Both the position numbers and the translations under genes were made by a program. The notes under the pieces were generated by a model, which ran no database searches, had not been told where the DNA came from, and saw only the letters and a program-made list of their open reading frames with translations. Positions 1-8,428 of a stretch of DNA of 36,351 nt are shown in pieces (within the stretch, counting starts at the first letter, position 1; each line of letters starts with the position of its first letter). The stretch covers positions 1 through 36,351 of the forward strand of contig JAVBNU010000076.1 of the NCBI GenBank assembly GCA_031551265.1. The letters run 5' to 3'. Source of the DNA: JAVBNU01 sp031551265 (GTDB lineage Bacteria; Cyanobacteriota; Vampirovibrionia; Gastranaerophilales; Gastranaerophilaceae).

Positions 1-311
1 CGGAAAACTTATTCTCATATTTTAGATCTCACATTCCTTTTATCTGTATTAAATCCCCTGAAAATTTTTTGTTGCTATTTTTTAGAACTTGTCTTAACAA
101 TTTAACACATATCTGAAAATTTGAAAATTATCTTGTTACAAAATGTTTGTAAAGTTTTTACAACAAAGGATTAGCTAAACTGTATATAAAAAAATTAATT
201 TCCAATTTTTCGAAATAGTTCCCTCAGGTGGATTTAAAATAAGCTCAACTCTCTCTCCCCGGTGCATACTATTATCCATGATCATTTTGGATTCAATAAC
301 CCAAGCCTGAT
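1..311. other. AT-rich non-coding stretch, no gene recognised
   Basis: I see no convincing gene here. A plus-strand frame is open from base 1 to a TAA at 103-105 and could be the tail of a gene entering the window, but about 34 codons without recognisable content is not enough to call it. The remainder is poly-T/poly-A rich. A decayed palindromic repeat follows at 312-474 and the secD promoter region after that. Confidence 0.4.
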
Positions 312-474
312 GTCATACTGGAACATAGAATGTTGAATAATAAGACTGACGTGTATATCCGGTATCTTTCCAGCTGTCGAGAGCACCTTCCAATAATGAT
401 TCCATTTGTTGATTGATAAGATGCCGGATATTGACGCTTTTATTGCCTTGCAACGATTTATGTTCCGGCATGAC
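312..474. repeat. Decayed GTCAT...ATGAC palindromic repeat (family 1)
   Basis: It begins GTCATACTGGAAC and ends CCGGCATGAC. Internally it has 'CCGGTATCTTTCCAGC' and 'AAGATGCCGGAT', the same blocks in the same order as the clearer copies at 22344-22428, 26678-26816 and 31695-31789. It is longer and more diverged than they are. A 64-aa minus-strand reading frame over it is a by-product of the repeat. Confidence 0.6.
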
Positions 475-570
475 AAAAGGAAAAATAGTTAAAACTTATT
501 CGGGACAGCAGTCAGCAACGAGGCGAAGACATGCTACAACTATCTTCATACAGGTTATTTTAAGGAACTA

Positions 571-598
571 TTCCGTTATTTTTCTTTTGTAATATAAT
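571..598 (+). promoter_or_regulatory. Putative secD promoter
   Basis: A perfect TATAAT (593-598) lies 34 nt before the secD ATG. The -35 is weak (about TTCCGT, 571-576). It is the only good -10 in the gap before the operon, and a GAGGGATGAGG ribosome-binding stretch follows just before the ATG. Confidence 0.45.
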
Positions 599-632
599 AA
601 TAAATGTAAAAACAAAGAGGGATGAGGCAAAA

Positions 633-1940
633 ATGAAAAATAAACAATTGTTATTTATTGCTATTTTAGTAATTGTTGTCGTGTGCTCAATAATCATCAT
701 CAAAAAGCCTACTAAATTGGGACTTGATTTGGTTGGTGGAACGAGATTGGTTCTGGAGGCACAAACAACGGATACTATGAAAACGATAACACCTGAAATG
801 ATGGACAGTTTGCAATTCAGTATTGAAAAGCGTGTAAACGCGCTTGGTGTTGCTGAAACAACTGTGCAAAAAGAGGGTGATAAAAGACTTATCGTAGAAA
901 TTCCAAATATAACGGATCCTGATAAGGCTAAAGAATTTATTGGTGAGACTGCGGAATTAGAATTCAAAAAACCGATTGAAGGCATGAATGGTGAGCAGGA
1001 GTGGGCTTCGACAGGTTTAACGGGTCGTAATCTCAAAAGCGCAGCGTACAGTCCTGATGGTGTAAAAGGTTATGCTGTATCATTAACATTTGATGATGAA
1101 GGTGCAAAAATGTTTGCTGATTTGACATCTAAGTTAGTTGGCAAGCCAATGGCTATATTTTTCAATGGTGAACTTCAATCAGCGCCGGTTATTCAAACTG
1201 TAATCACAGGCGGTCAGGCACAAATTACTGGCGGTGGCTCCGGATTTACAGTAGAAGACGCTAAAAAAATGGTTGACCTGTTAAATGCAGGTGCGTTGCC
1301 TGTTCCGGCAAAAATTATTGAAGAAAACACTGTCGGGCCGACTTTAGGTGCCGATAGTATTCATAAAAGTCTTGTGGCAGGTGCTATCGGGTTGGCGATG
1401 GTATGGGTATTTATGATAGTGTTGTATCGTGCGCCCGGTGTAATCGCAGATGTCGCGTTGGTAATATATGCAATAATATTGTTTGCTTTATTCAAAACAA
1501 TCCCTGTTACACTCACATTGGCAGGTATTGCCGGCTTTATTCTCAGTATAGGTATGGCAGTCGATGCTAACATCTTGATTTTCGAGAGAACAAAGGAAGA
1601 ATTGCGAGCCGGTAGAAATCTGTTTACTGCGATTAATGCAGGTTTTGACAGAGCTTTTACAAGTATTTTTGATTCAAATATGACAACAATTATCACGTGT
1701 GCGATACTTTATTACTTTGGTACAAGCGTTGTTAAAGGTTTTGCTTTAACGCTTGGTATTGGTGTTGTGGTCAGTATGTTCACAGCTATTACGGTTACTA
1801 AAAACTTCATGCACTTGATATTTGGTTCAGGACAGCTTAAATACCCGGCTTTGTTTGGGTTGAAAAAAGATGAATTGAGCAAGGCGTATGAAGCAGAAGA
1901 AACAAAACGTGAAAAAGCTAAATTTGGCGTTTTGGACTAG
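633..1940 (+). CDS. secD: Protein translocase subunit SecD
   Basis: SecD is an inner-membrane RND-type subunit that works with SecF and the SecYEG channel to complete protein export using the proton motive force. The 435-aa product has an N-terminal membrane segment (about residues 6-24), the SecD motif LGLDLVGGTRLVLE just after it, a periplasmic P1 region, then five hydrophobic segments from about residue 240. It also has the conserved VGPTLGADSI and GMAVDANILIFERTKEE motifs. The length fits the compact SecD of many Gram-positive and cyanobacterial lineages and lacks the large periplasmic insertion of E. coli SecD. The ATG has a GAGG-rich ribosome-binding site 5-15 nt upstream. secF follows after 21 nt, giving the standard secDF order. 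Confidence 0.97.
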   Translation: MKNKQLLFIAILVIVVVCSIIIIKKPTKLGLDLVGGTRLVLEAQTTDTMKTITPEMMDSLQFSIEKRVNALGVAETTVQKEGDKRLIVEIPNITDPDKAKEFIGETAELEFKKPIEGMNGEQEWASTGLTGRNLKSAAYSPDGVKGYAVSLTFDDEGAKMFADLTSKLVGKPMAIFFNGELQSAPVIQTVITGGQAQITGGGSGFTVEDAKKMVDLLNAGALPVPAKIIEENTVGPTLGADSIHKSLVAGAIGLAMVWVFMIVLYRAPGVIADVALVIYAIILFALFKTIPVTLTLAGIAGFILSIGMAVDANILIFERTKEELRAGRNLFTAINAGFDRAFTSIFDSNMTTIITCAILYYFGTSVVKGFALTLGIGVVVSMFTAITVTKNFMHLIFGSGQLKYPALFGLKKDELSKAYEAEETKREKAKFGVLD

Positions 1941-1961
1941 GGCGAGAAGGAGAGAAATAAA

Positions 1962-2957
1962 ATGATTAATCCTGTTACACATAAAAACCAAATAATTGAC
2001 GTAGTAAAATACCGCTGGGTGTGGTTTATATTTTCATTACTTTTGCTTATTCCGGGTCTTGTTGCGATGGTATATTCATCAATGACGTATGAAAATCACT
2101 TGCCGTTCCGTGTAGGTATTGATTTCGTCGGTGGTACGATTTTCCAATATTCAGTTGATAAAGAAGTTGGCGAAAAAGACATAGCGGCTTTGAGAGAAGA
2201 ACTTGCCAAAAATCAAGTAGATTCTCCTGTAATTCAAATTTTGCACTCAGCAGCTGTTGCCGAAAGTGCTGATAAGAAAATAGATTCTATAGTATCCATT
2301 CGGACGCGATTTGCTGAAGAAGGCGAAGCAGGTGTAAAGCAAGCTGTAAGTGCTTCTGTAACTGCTGTGTTTCCCGAATCTCAAGTTGTTAGCGTCAATT
2401 CTATCGGGCCGACTTTAGGAAAAGAATTATTCAAAAATTCGATGATAGCACTCATTCTGGCTTTAGTTGGTATTGCCGGGTATTTAGCATATCGCTTTCA
2501 AATGGATTATGCATTGGTTGCTTTATTGTCGTTAGTGCATGATGCGGTATTTGTATGCGGTATATTCTCGATATTGGGCATATTCTATGGTGTGCATATT
2601 GATGCTCTTTTTATAACTGCAATACTTACAGTAATGGGATTCTCGATTCACGATACTATCGTAGTATATGACAGAATACGTGAAAATTATAAGTTCTATA
2701 ATAAAAAGCTGACTTTCAGTGAGATTACTAATGCCAGCGTAAACCAAACTCTTGCAAGAAGTATCAACACATCATTGACAACATTGCTGACTTTAATAGC
2801 GTTGTATTTCTTTGGTGGTGTAACAACTAAAGATTTCGTCTTTGTAATGATTTTGGGTATTATCATCGGTACTTATTCAAGTATATTCTTCGCAAGCACA
2901 TTGTTAGCGTGGGTACGCGAGAAAATGGAAAAAGGCGCTGTTGAGGCAACAGCATAG
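1962..2957 (+). CDS. secF: Protein translocase subunit SecF
   Basis: The 331-aa partner of SecD in the accessory Sec translocase. An N-terminal membrane segment (about residues 20-40) is followed by the SecF motif VGIDFVGGTIFQY, a periplasmic domain, SIGPTLGKEL, and five further hydrophobic segments. The signature TVMGFSIHDTIVVYDRIREN lies in the fourth transmembrane region. The start ATG is preceded by AGAAGGAGAG. It is in an operon with secD, and its stop is only 2 nt before the ATG of the next gene, an XRE/zinc-ribbon protein, so that gene is probably translationally coupled to secF. Confidence 0.97.
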   Translation: MINPVTHKNQIIDVVKYRWVWFIFSLLLLIPGLVAMVYSSMTYENHLPFRVGIDFVGGTIFQYSVDKEVGEKDIAALREELAKNQVDSPVIQILHSAAVAESADKKIDSIVSIRTRFAEEGEAGVKQAVSASVTAVFPESQVVSVNSIGPTLGKELFKNSMIALILALVGIAGYLAYRFQMDYALVALLSLVHDAVFVCGIFSILGIFYGVHIDALFITAILTVMGFSIHDTIVVYDRIRENYKFYNKKLTFSEITNASVNQTLARSINTSLTTLLTLIALYFFGGVTTKDFVFVMILGIIIGTYSSIFFASTLLAWVREKMEKGAVEATA

Positions 2958-2959
2958 TA

Positions 2960-3382
2960 ATGAGTGAAGAAAAAACCAAATCATTAGCACAATTTATAGC
3001 AGAAAACCGCGAAAAACGCGGTTTTTCGCAATCAGGACTCGCCAAAAGGTCGGCGATTGAGCTGCGTGAGCTTGAGGAAATTGAGTCAGGGCAGCTGCTC
3101 TTTTTATCCACTGTCGCAAGACAAAAATTGGCTGGTGCTCTGAAACTCAGACCTGCCGAAATTAAAGAATACGAAAAGAGCATTGACGTTCTTCTCGCGC
3201 CTGATGAAAAATATATTGAGGAAATGAAAGACCTGATTTTGAATAATGATGGTTTTATAATTAAGTGCCCGATTTGTGGTGCAGCGTTGAATACAAAGGT
3301 TGAGGAAATGTTTGATTTAGAGGATAATTTGGTTTTGCACCCAAAGGCTCGCTGCTCAAAATGCGCGTTTCAGATTAAATAA
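2960..3382 (+). CDS. XRE-type helix-turn-helix protein with C-terminal zinc ribbon
   Basis: The 140-aa protein has an N-terminal Cro/C1-type HTH (about residues 8-62; 'ENREKRGFSQSGLAKRS...ELEEIESG') and a C-terminal zinc ribbon formed by C103-P-I-C106 and C132-S-K-C135. No membrane segment is visible, so it is probably a cytosolic DNA- or RNA-binding regulator. The ATG lies 2 nt after the secF stop, with only a distant GAGG (2942-2945) upstream, which points to translational coupling. A perfect terminator-like hairpin lies inside codons 15-23. I do not recognise a named family for this combination. A role in regulating secretion is inferred from position only. Confidence 0.8.
   Translation: MSEEKTKSLAQFIAENREKRGFSQSGLAKRSAIELRELEEIESGQLLFLSTVARQKLAGALKLRPAEIKEYEKSIDVLLAPDEKYIEEMKDLILNNDGFIIKCPICGAALNTKVEEMFDLEDNLVLHPKARCSKCAFQIK
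3003..3026 (+). terminator. Intragenic terminator-like hairpin in the third secDF cistron
   Basis: AAAACCGCG (3003-3011), loop AAAAA, CGCGGTTTTT (3017-3026): a 9-bp perfect stem with a CCGCG core followed directly by a T run. It lies inside the coding sequence of the XRE/zinc-ribbon gene, about 45 nt after its start, so it could end most secDF transcripts or attenuate the third cistron. Confidence 0.55.
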
Positions 3383-3482
3383 GTTTTTTATCGGTCTATT
3401 GTTATCACGTTCGCGAAAGCAATAAATGAGTTGTGGATGTAAAATAAAATAAGATAAGCATGACAATTGATAAGGAAAATTG

Positions 3483-3662
3483 ATGAAAAATTTTATTGAT
3501 GCAAAGAAAAAACTCATAGATATAGAATGTGAACTATGTATTACTGAAGCAATAATTAACATATTACTAGAGTACGCATATGAAAATCATGCCGGCTTTG
3601 CTGAAATTCTTGAAATAGCAAGAAATAAACTATTAACAATTTTCGATATCATTGATAAATAG
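3483..3662 (+). CDS. Small protein, paralog of the 24902-25087 protein
   Basis: A 59-aa protein of unknown function. I chose the ATG at 3483 because AAGG (3472-3475) is well spaced for it; a TTG one codon earlier is the alternative. Without gaps, residues from IECELC to EYAYEN align with IEAAVY to DYCAHN of the 61-aa protein at 24902-25087, keeping I-E, the I.I hydrophobic pair, Y and N. Both are next to an XRE regulator gene. It has no signal peptide or membrane segment and is predicted mainly helical. Confidence 0.55.
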   Translation: MKNFIDAKKKLIDIECELCITEAIINILLEYAYENHAGFAEILEIARNKLLTIFDIIDK

Positions 3663-3668
3663 TATTTC

Positions 3669-3690
3669 GGTGCGTATGACGCACCCTACA
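3669..3690. repeat. CCTACA hairpin repeat (GGTGCG type)
   Basis: GGTGCGTatGACGCACC palindrome followed by the CTACA tail. Same class as 14105-14126, 14243-14265 and 17339-17361. Confidence 0.7.
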
Positions 3691-3710
3691 ACGGCTGCAC
3701 CACATACGTT

Positions 3711-3737
3711 TGTTGGGGTGGAATGATCCCACCAACA
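3711..3737. repeat. Imperfect hairpin TGTTGG...CCAACA
   Basis: TGTTGGggTGGaatgatCCcACCAACA is an inverted repeat related to the TTGGGGT hairpins at 14070 and 17304, but it lacks the CCTACA tail. Confidence 0.5.
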
Positions 3738-3814
3738 TAAGGTAAAAATAAGTTTTAATATTTGTTAACATTTTCCTTGTTTTTTAGCAATTTATTTTTT
3801 CAGGAGACTTGTAT

Positions 3815-3841
3815 ATGTATAGTTGGAACGTTAAATTGTAA
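3815..3841 (+). promoter_or_regulatory. Eight-codon upstream minicistron coupled to the next gene
   Basis: ATG at 3815 has a strong, well-spaced Shine-Dalgarno (AGGAG, 3802-3806) and encodes M-Y-S-W-N-V-K-L before TAA at 3839-3841. The large gene's ATG is only 2 nt later and lacks its own Shine-Dalgarno, and the minicistron is in a different frame. This is the arrangement expected for translational coupling or a leader peptide. Confidence 0.4.
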
Positions 3842-3843
3842 TT

Positions 3844-5637
3844 ATGAGAATAAGTTTATCCACCCTAAAACTGAATAATAACACCTATTGTAGCAATACT
3901 AACACTGTTGCTAATCAGCCGTGTTGTGAAAAAGAAGCTAGAAATAACGGTGTTTCGGTGCCATTACATAGTCTGCAAGCCAACTGTGCGCTTAGTTTTG
4001 GTGCTGCTGCAATCCATGACAATACCAAAACCTTTTATGATGCGTATGAGCCGGTATTGCCCAAAAAATTTAGAGACGCTTTAAAAGATTACAATGATAA
4101 CCTGCATTTGAACCCGCTTAATCAAAAATCGTTGTTTGATATAAATTATGACACATATAAAAAACTGGCTGATTGTCATACGGTTGACGATATTAAGGCG
4201 GCGTATCCTGATGAGCCCTTGTTCCAGGAGCTTCGACCTGCGTATGAAGTTGAGCTGCCAAAACAAAAATGTCATTTGAAAACGTTTTTAGTGACTTATT
4301 GTGATTACTTTGCTGCCTCTGACAGAGCCAATGGCCAACCTGTTTTTAGCGCTTCGAATGATGATGATTTAACTGTTTATTTGGTTAAAAAGGCGTTTTT
4401 GGAGGGGAAATCGCAAACTGAAATTCAAAAAGATTTCGCAAATGATTTAAACCAATCTTTAGCAGAGAAATTGCCCGCTTTTGAAGATATTCCAAGAACC
4501 TTATACGATAAACTGGGCATTTTATACTTTAAGCCTGTTGATTTTGGCGCATACAGTGCGTTGAGCAAAGAAGATAAAGAGAAGCTAAACATGCACTCGG
4601 TGCGTTATCGCAGCTCTTTTGTTTCAAGCAGACAAGATTTCAACCGCAAACATACAAATGTTTATGTGAAGGCGAAAAAAGATAAAATTATCGAAAAATT
4701 AATAGATAAAATCCTCACTGATACTCCCGGTCGGACTTTTGTCAGATCGGAAAAAGAATCGCTAATTGATGATATTTTTGGCACTAAAGAAACCGGCATG
4801 AATCCTGCAAAAACGGGGATTAACGGTAAAAGTCAGTATATTTTATATCTTGCATGGAATAATTCGCCTGAGTTGAGAAAAGATTGGGCTGAATTTTTGA
4901 ACAGAAAAGAGGCTGAAGGCTGTGTTTCAGTTGAGGATTACAACCCCAATCTGGTCAATATGAGCGCGGCGTTGAAAAATCGCATGACGGAATTTTTTGG
5001 TGAAACCCCGTCCAGAAAGGTTGATTTAACGGCAACTTGCAGTGACGCATACGATATTGTCAGCAATGCTGTTGAAAACGATGTATATGAGGAATTGAAG
5101 GGTGCAATTTTAGAAGAACGCAATAAGATTATTGAAGATTTCAAAACGAAAAAAGCCGAAGCCGATAAACTGGCTGAGGCTGCACGACTTGCAGCTGAAA
5201 AAGAGAGATTGGAAAGATTAGAGCAGGAAAAAGCGGAAAAAGCGAAAGCTGATATATTGGCGCAGGAAAAGCTTAAAGCTGAGGAAATAGCCAAACTTGA
5301 AAGAGCAGCAAAAGAAGAAGCCGCAGCAGCAAAAGAAGCTGAGATAAATGCTGAGATTGCTATAATGCGCCCATCTTTTATCATTGCTCCTGAAAAAGCA
5401 ATGAGAGAAATTGCAGAAACAAGACTGGCCTTTAGAATGCTTGAGGCTGAAAAAACAAGAATAAAAGAAGCTGTGAGAGCCTTGCCGGGTGTTATATTTA
5501 TTGGTGATGTCGCGATGATTGAATATAATGAAGCGTACGGTGAAAGTTACGTAGCTTTAACAAGTATGCAAAAAGGGGTTGAAGTCATTAACCAAAAAAT
5601 AGAAAATTTGGTTATGAAGCAGCAAAAAAATCATTAA
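3844..5637 (+). CDS. Large coiled-coil protein of unknown function, truncated by in-frame TAA
   Basis: A 597-aa protein, paralogous over its whole length to the 6182-8263 product. Shared blocks include MR/KI..LKLNN at the N-terminus, the leader SLQAN...SF.AAIHD, VDDIKAAYPDEP, DDLTVYLVKKAFLE, a SxxDFNR motif, and a late Ala/Glu/Lys-rich coiled coil (about residues 430-520). It has no signal peptide or membrane segment that I can see. The gene ends in TAA at 5635-5637, yet the same frame continues open for another 166 codons that align with the C-terminus of the paralog. This product is therefore probably a truncated version of a protein of about 763 aa. Start: ATG aligned with the paralog's MKINFLPLKLNN. 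I do not recognise the family. Confidence 0.75.
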   Translation: MRISLSTLKLNNNTYCSNTNTVANQPCCEKEARNNGVSVPLHSLQANCALSFGAAAIHDNTKTFYDAYEPVLPKKFRDALKDYNDNLHLNPLNQKSLFDINYDTYKKLADCHTVDDIKAAYPDEPLFQELRPAYEVELPKQKCHLKTFLVTYCDYFAASDRANGQPVFSASNDDDLTVYLVKKAFLEGKSQTEIQKDFANDLNQSLAEKLPAFEDIPRTLYDKLGILYFKPVDFGAYSALSKEDKEKLNMHSVRYRSSFVSSRQDFNRKHTNVYVKAKKDKIIEKLIDKILTDTPGRTFVRSEKESLIDDIFGTKETGMNPAKTGINGKSQYILYLAWNNSPELRKDWAEFLNRKEAEGCVSVEDYNPNLVNMSAALKNRMTEFFGETPSRKVDLTATCSDAYDIVSNAVENDVYEELKGAILEERNKIIEDFKTKKAEADKLAEAARLAAEKERLERLEQEKAEKAKADILAQEKLKAEEIAKLERAAKEEAAAAKEAEINAEIAIMRPSFIIAPEKAMREIAETRLAFRMLEAEKTRIKEAVRALPGVIFIGDVAMIEYNEAYGESYVALTSMQKGVEVINQKIENLVMKQQKNH

Positions 5638-6138
5638 AATATATATAAAGCGCAATTTGCGTATTTTAAAAACACATTTGCAGAGGAAGTTTTCCGAAAA
5701 CAGCCTTTGGATAAGAAAAATTTTATATCTTTTCTTGAACAGGACGACGCACGTGGAAATTATGGGTTAATAAACTATTTATTGGCGCATATTCACAACG
5801 TATGTACTATAAAAACAACACCGACAAAAGCAAATGGCGAAACATGCAGCTTATACCGCAACAAATATATGGAAGATTTAGCAAATAAAACTGAGAAACT
5901 ACTTGATAGAAGAGAATTGGTGGATGCTTATACAAGAAGGGATATAGACTTGCAGATTGATGGTGCTATACAGGTGCAATCGGTCATAGCAAAGTGTTGT
6001 GAATATGTTAACCAAAATTATAAAGGAAAGTCTCTTAGCCGTGTTTATACGCATATCGAAAGAGAATACAATAAAATAATAAATGAGCAGCGTGGCGCAG
6101 CAGAGCGCGCACATGTGAAAAATAAAAGACACAAGTAG
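5638..6138 (+). pseudogene. In-frame 3' remnant of the truncated coiled-coil gene
   Basis: This follows the TAA of the 3844-5637 gene in the same frame with no further stop until 6138. The translation reads N-I-Y-K-A-Q-F-A-Y-F-K-N-T-F-A, then FRK...DKKNFISFLEQ, ending ...REYNKIINEQ. It aligns with the C-terminal part of the downstream paralog (YNYLTTTFADMIFKK, KKDFLFAMKQ, DKEYDKLCRIEKQ). A TTG at 5707 could restart translation and give a 143-aa protein, but no good ribosome-binding site lies just before it. I read it as the severed end of the upstream gene, through one nonsense mutation or stop-codon readthrough. Confidence 0.7.
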
Positions 6139-6181
6139 TGTTTGTGTTAGTATAAAAAAGCTGGAATATCAGGACGTGGTT

Positions 6182-8263
6182 ATGAAAATAAACTTTTTAC
6201 CCTTAAAACTCAATAATAGGCAATTTAATAGCACCGAAGTGCAAAATAATTCAGGTGAATGTCAGCGCAGCAACGATGCTTTCAAGTTGGCGTCGGTGCC
6301 GATGCAGAGTTTGCAAGCTAATTATATGATTAGTTTTTCGGCGGCGATTCATGATGACGTGAAGAGTTTTCATGACGCTTTTGAAGTGGTTTTGCCTAAA
6401 ACTCTAAAAGGTAAGCTGAGCGAATATATTGAAAACCCACCTGGTGAAATCAGCAAGCGTAAATCTCCTTATCATTTAAACTCAGATGCTTTCAGCAGGC
6501 TGGCTGATTGCAAAACAGTCGATGATATTAAAGCCGCGTTTCCTGATGAACCTATTTTTAAAGAGCTAAAACCTGCTTGTGAATATGATTTTGAGTCTTT
6601 GAATGCAAGTCCGTTGAAAAAATTTATGACTGCTTATATGGATTTGTATCTTGCCTCAGACAATGATAATCCTGTTTTCAAAAGTACAGGAGACAATGAT
6701 TTGACGGTGTATTTAGTCAAAAAAGCATTCTTGGAATGTAATTCGCAAACTGAAATCGACTTGGCTTTTGGCGCTGATATTAATGAAAACCTCAACATGC
6801 CAACCGGCGATTTGTGCAAAATACCTGCAAGTTTGTATGATAAACTGGGTGTTTTATATTACTATCCCGAAGACAAGTCCGGATATGATATGTTGTCAAA
6901 AGAAGACCAGACGAAGCTGAATCAGCGAGTTAGGCTGTCGCGTTTTTCTTTAGTCTCAAGCAGAGCTGATTTTAACCGCACATACGGCGATGTATACCAA
7001 AAAGCGAGAAGAGACAAGGCTGTTGAGCGACTGGTTGATAAAGTTCTCACATACAAGCCTCGTACTGCGCGTGAAAGCGAAGTGAAGTCTGCGCCTATAG
7101 AAACACCCTGGGTGTGGAATATCAGTAACGTTAACGGCAATGGCAACGGAAACGGTGAAAAAACCAAGTATGCTCTTATGCTTACGTGGAATGAGTCATC
7201 TAACCTCAGGCAGGCTTGGAAAGAGCACCTGAATAGAACAAACCATATTTTAGATATTCATCCAAATGAATATAACCCTAATCTTATGGATTTGAGTGAA
7301 AACCAAGTTAACCAAATGAATGCACTAATTTTTTCAAATCCAAAACTCAAGGAAGAGTTGGCAGAAAACTGCGGCTGCGCATATGACAAGATTCAAGACG
7401 CATATCAGCGTGGTCATTTTGATGATTTAAAAGCTGAGATTGAGGCGAACAGGCAGGCAATCATTGAAGAAACGATAACAGAAAAATTTAAAGCCGAAAC
7501 CGAATATAGGGAAAAACAGACTGCTTTGCGGTTAGAGCGTGAAAGACAGGCAGAAATAGAAGCTGAAAATGAACGTCTTGAAGCCGAGAAAGCTCGTTTG
7601 GAAAAAGAAATACACGCCGAGACGGAGGATGATGGCTTATCATTTTATACTCCACGGATTAGACGTATGGTTGTTGAGTTGAATGCCGAATTTGCAATGT
7701 TGAATGGCAGTATGGATGTGGTCAATAATAAACCTGCCTATGAAAAAATGGGCAAAGATGTTAATCAAATTTGCGAACGTGCAAAATTGGCTTGTTATAA
7801 CTATTTGACTACGACTTTTGCTGATATGATATTTAAAAAGCACAAGAACCAGAAAAAAGACTTTTTGTTTGCAATGAAACAAGAAAGAGAAAACGAAAAT
7901 GATTTGCCTCTGATGTGTTTTATGGAATTTATTCTCAATTCAAAAGAGGGCACTGAGCAGAAATCAACGGCCAAAGAGCGTTATTTTAAACGCATAAACG
8001 ACGGCTACAGAGAAATGAGCGCTATGCACGTTTTTGCGGATAAATATTCTCAAGCGATACAAGTAACTGAAAATTGGAAAAGTCTTATGCTCGAATGTGA
8101 AAAAATGATTATCCAAAAAGGTAAATGTATGGACTTGGTCGGGCTTAGCTTCAGCGAAATTGATAAAGAATACGATAAGTTGTGCCGTATTGAAAAACAA
8201 AATGCTTCGAAAAAACCGCAAAATAAAACACGCTCAGGAAAAAGACGTCCTCAGCGCGTTTAA
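6182..8263 (+). CDS. Large coiled-coil protein of unknown function (intact paralog)
   Basis: A 693-aa protein, intact sister of the gene at 3844. I chose ATG 6182, with AGGA at 6171-6174, over the GTG two codons earlier because MKINFLPLKLNN then aligns with the paralog's start. Features in order: leader ending SLQANYMISFSAAIHD (about residues 41-56); a globular region with DDLTVYLVKKAFLE and SLVSSRADFNR; an NGNGNGNG low-complexity linker near residue 320; a charged Glu/Lys coiled coil (about residues 430-480); and a C-terminal helical domain ending in a Lys/Arg-rich tail. No membrane segment or standard signal peptide is seen. I do not recognise a function. The tandem duplication suggests a lineage-specific family. 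Confidence 0.8.
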   Translation: MKINFLPLKLNNRQFNSTEVQNNSGECQRSNDAFKLASVPMQSLQANYMISFSAAIHDDVKSFHDAFEVVLPKTLKGKLSEYIENPPGEISKRKSPYHLNSDAFSRLADCKTVDDIKAAFPDEPIFKELKPACEYDFESLNASPLKKFMTAYMDLYLASDNDNPVFKSTGDNDLTVYLVKKAFLECNSQTEIDLAFGADINENLNMPTGDLCKIPASLYDKLGVLYYYPEDKSGYDMLSKEDQTKLNQRVRLSRFSLVSSRADFNRTYGDVYQKARRDKAVERLVDKVLTYKPRTARESEVKSAPIETPWVWNISNVNGNGNGNGEKTKYALMLTWNESSNLRQAWKEHLNRTNHILDIHPNEYNPNLMDLSENQVNQMNALIFSNPKLKEELAENCGCAYDKIQDAYQRGHFDDLKAEIEANRQAIIEETITEKFKAETEYREKQTALRLERERQAEIEAENERLEAEKARLEKEIHAETEDDGLSFYTPRIRRMVVELNAEFAMLNGSMDVVNNKPAYEKMGKDVNQICERAKLACYNYLTTTFADMIFKKHKNQKKDFLFAMKQERENENDLPLMCFMEFILNSKEGTEQKSTAKERYFKRINDGYREMSAMHVFADKYSQAIQVTENWKSLMLECEKMIIQKGKCMDLVGLSFSEIDKEYDKLCRIEKQNASKKPQNKTRSGKRRPQRV

Positions 8264-8289
8264 ATTATATCTGCTATAGAAATTGGCGC

Positions 8290-8411
8290 TGCCCCGGACA
8301 TTGGACTTTGAATGTATTCATTAGACGTTTATGTACGGGGTCTAATAACTATGAGATACCGCATATTAGCGCCTTGGTACGAACTACAACATTAGTCGTT
8401 GCGGTACGGCA
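8290..8411. repeat. Structured dispersed element, copy A
   Basis: About 120 nt, clearly related to 17368-17489. Shared blocks include GCCCCGGACATT, GTATTCAT, ACGGGGTCT and ATAACTATGAG. Stems: CCCCG (8292-8296) with CGGGG (8336-8340), and TACCGCA (8357-8363) with TGCGGTA (8400-8406), plus a short closing TGCC/GGCA that overlaps the first stem by two bases. It sits between the convergent coiled-coil gene and recA. Confidence 0.7.
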
Positions 8412-8428
8412 CAAAGAACAAGTTTTTA

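Noticed and set aside
1..105. Open plus-strand frame at the window start, possible tail of an upstream gene
   Set aside because: About 34 codons without recognisable content in AT-rich DNA; not enough to call.
282..476. 64-aa minus-strand reading frame
   Set aside because: It is composed of a decayed palindromic repeat, has no family features and no good start signal.
560..1036. 158-aa minus-strand frame opposite secD
   Set aside because: Shadow of a strongly supported plus-strand gene.
3663..3840. CRISPR-like repeats
   Set aside because: The repeats are single hairpins of different sequence, without regular spacers.
5641..5706. Frameshift as the reason for the split coiled-coil gene, because of a nearby A7 run
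   Set aside because: The frame is the same before and after the TAA, so a base change, not an indel, explains it.
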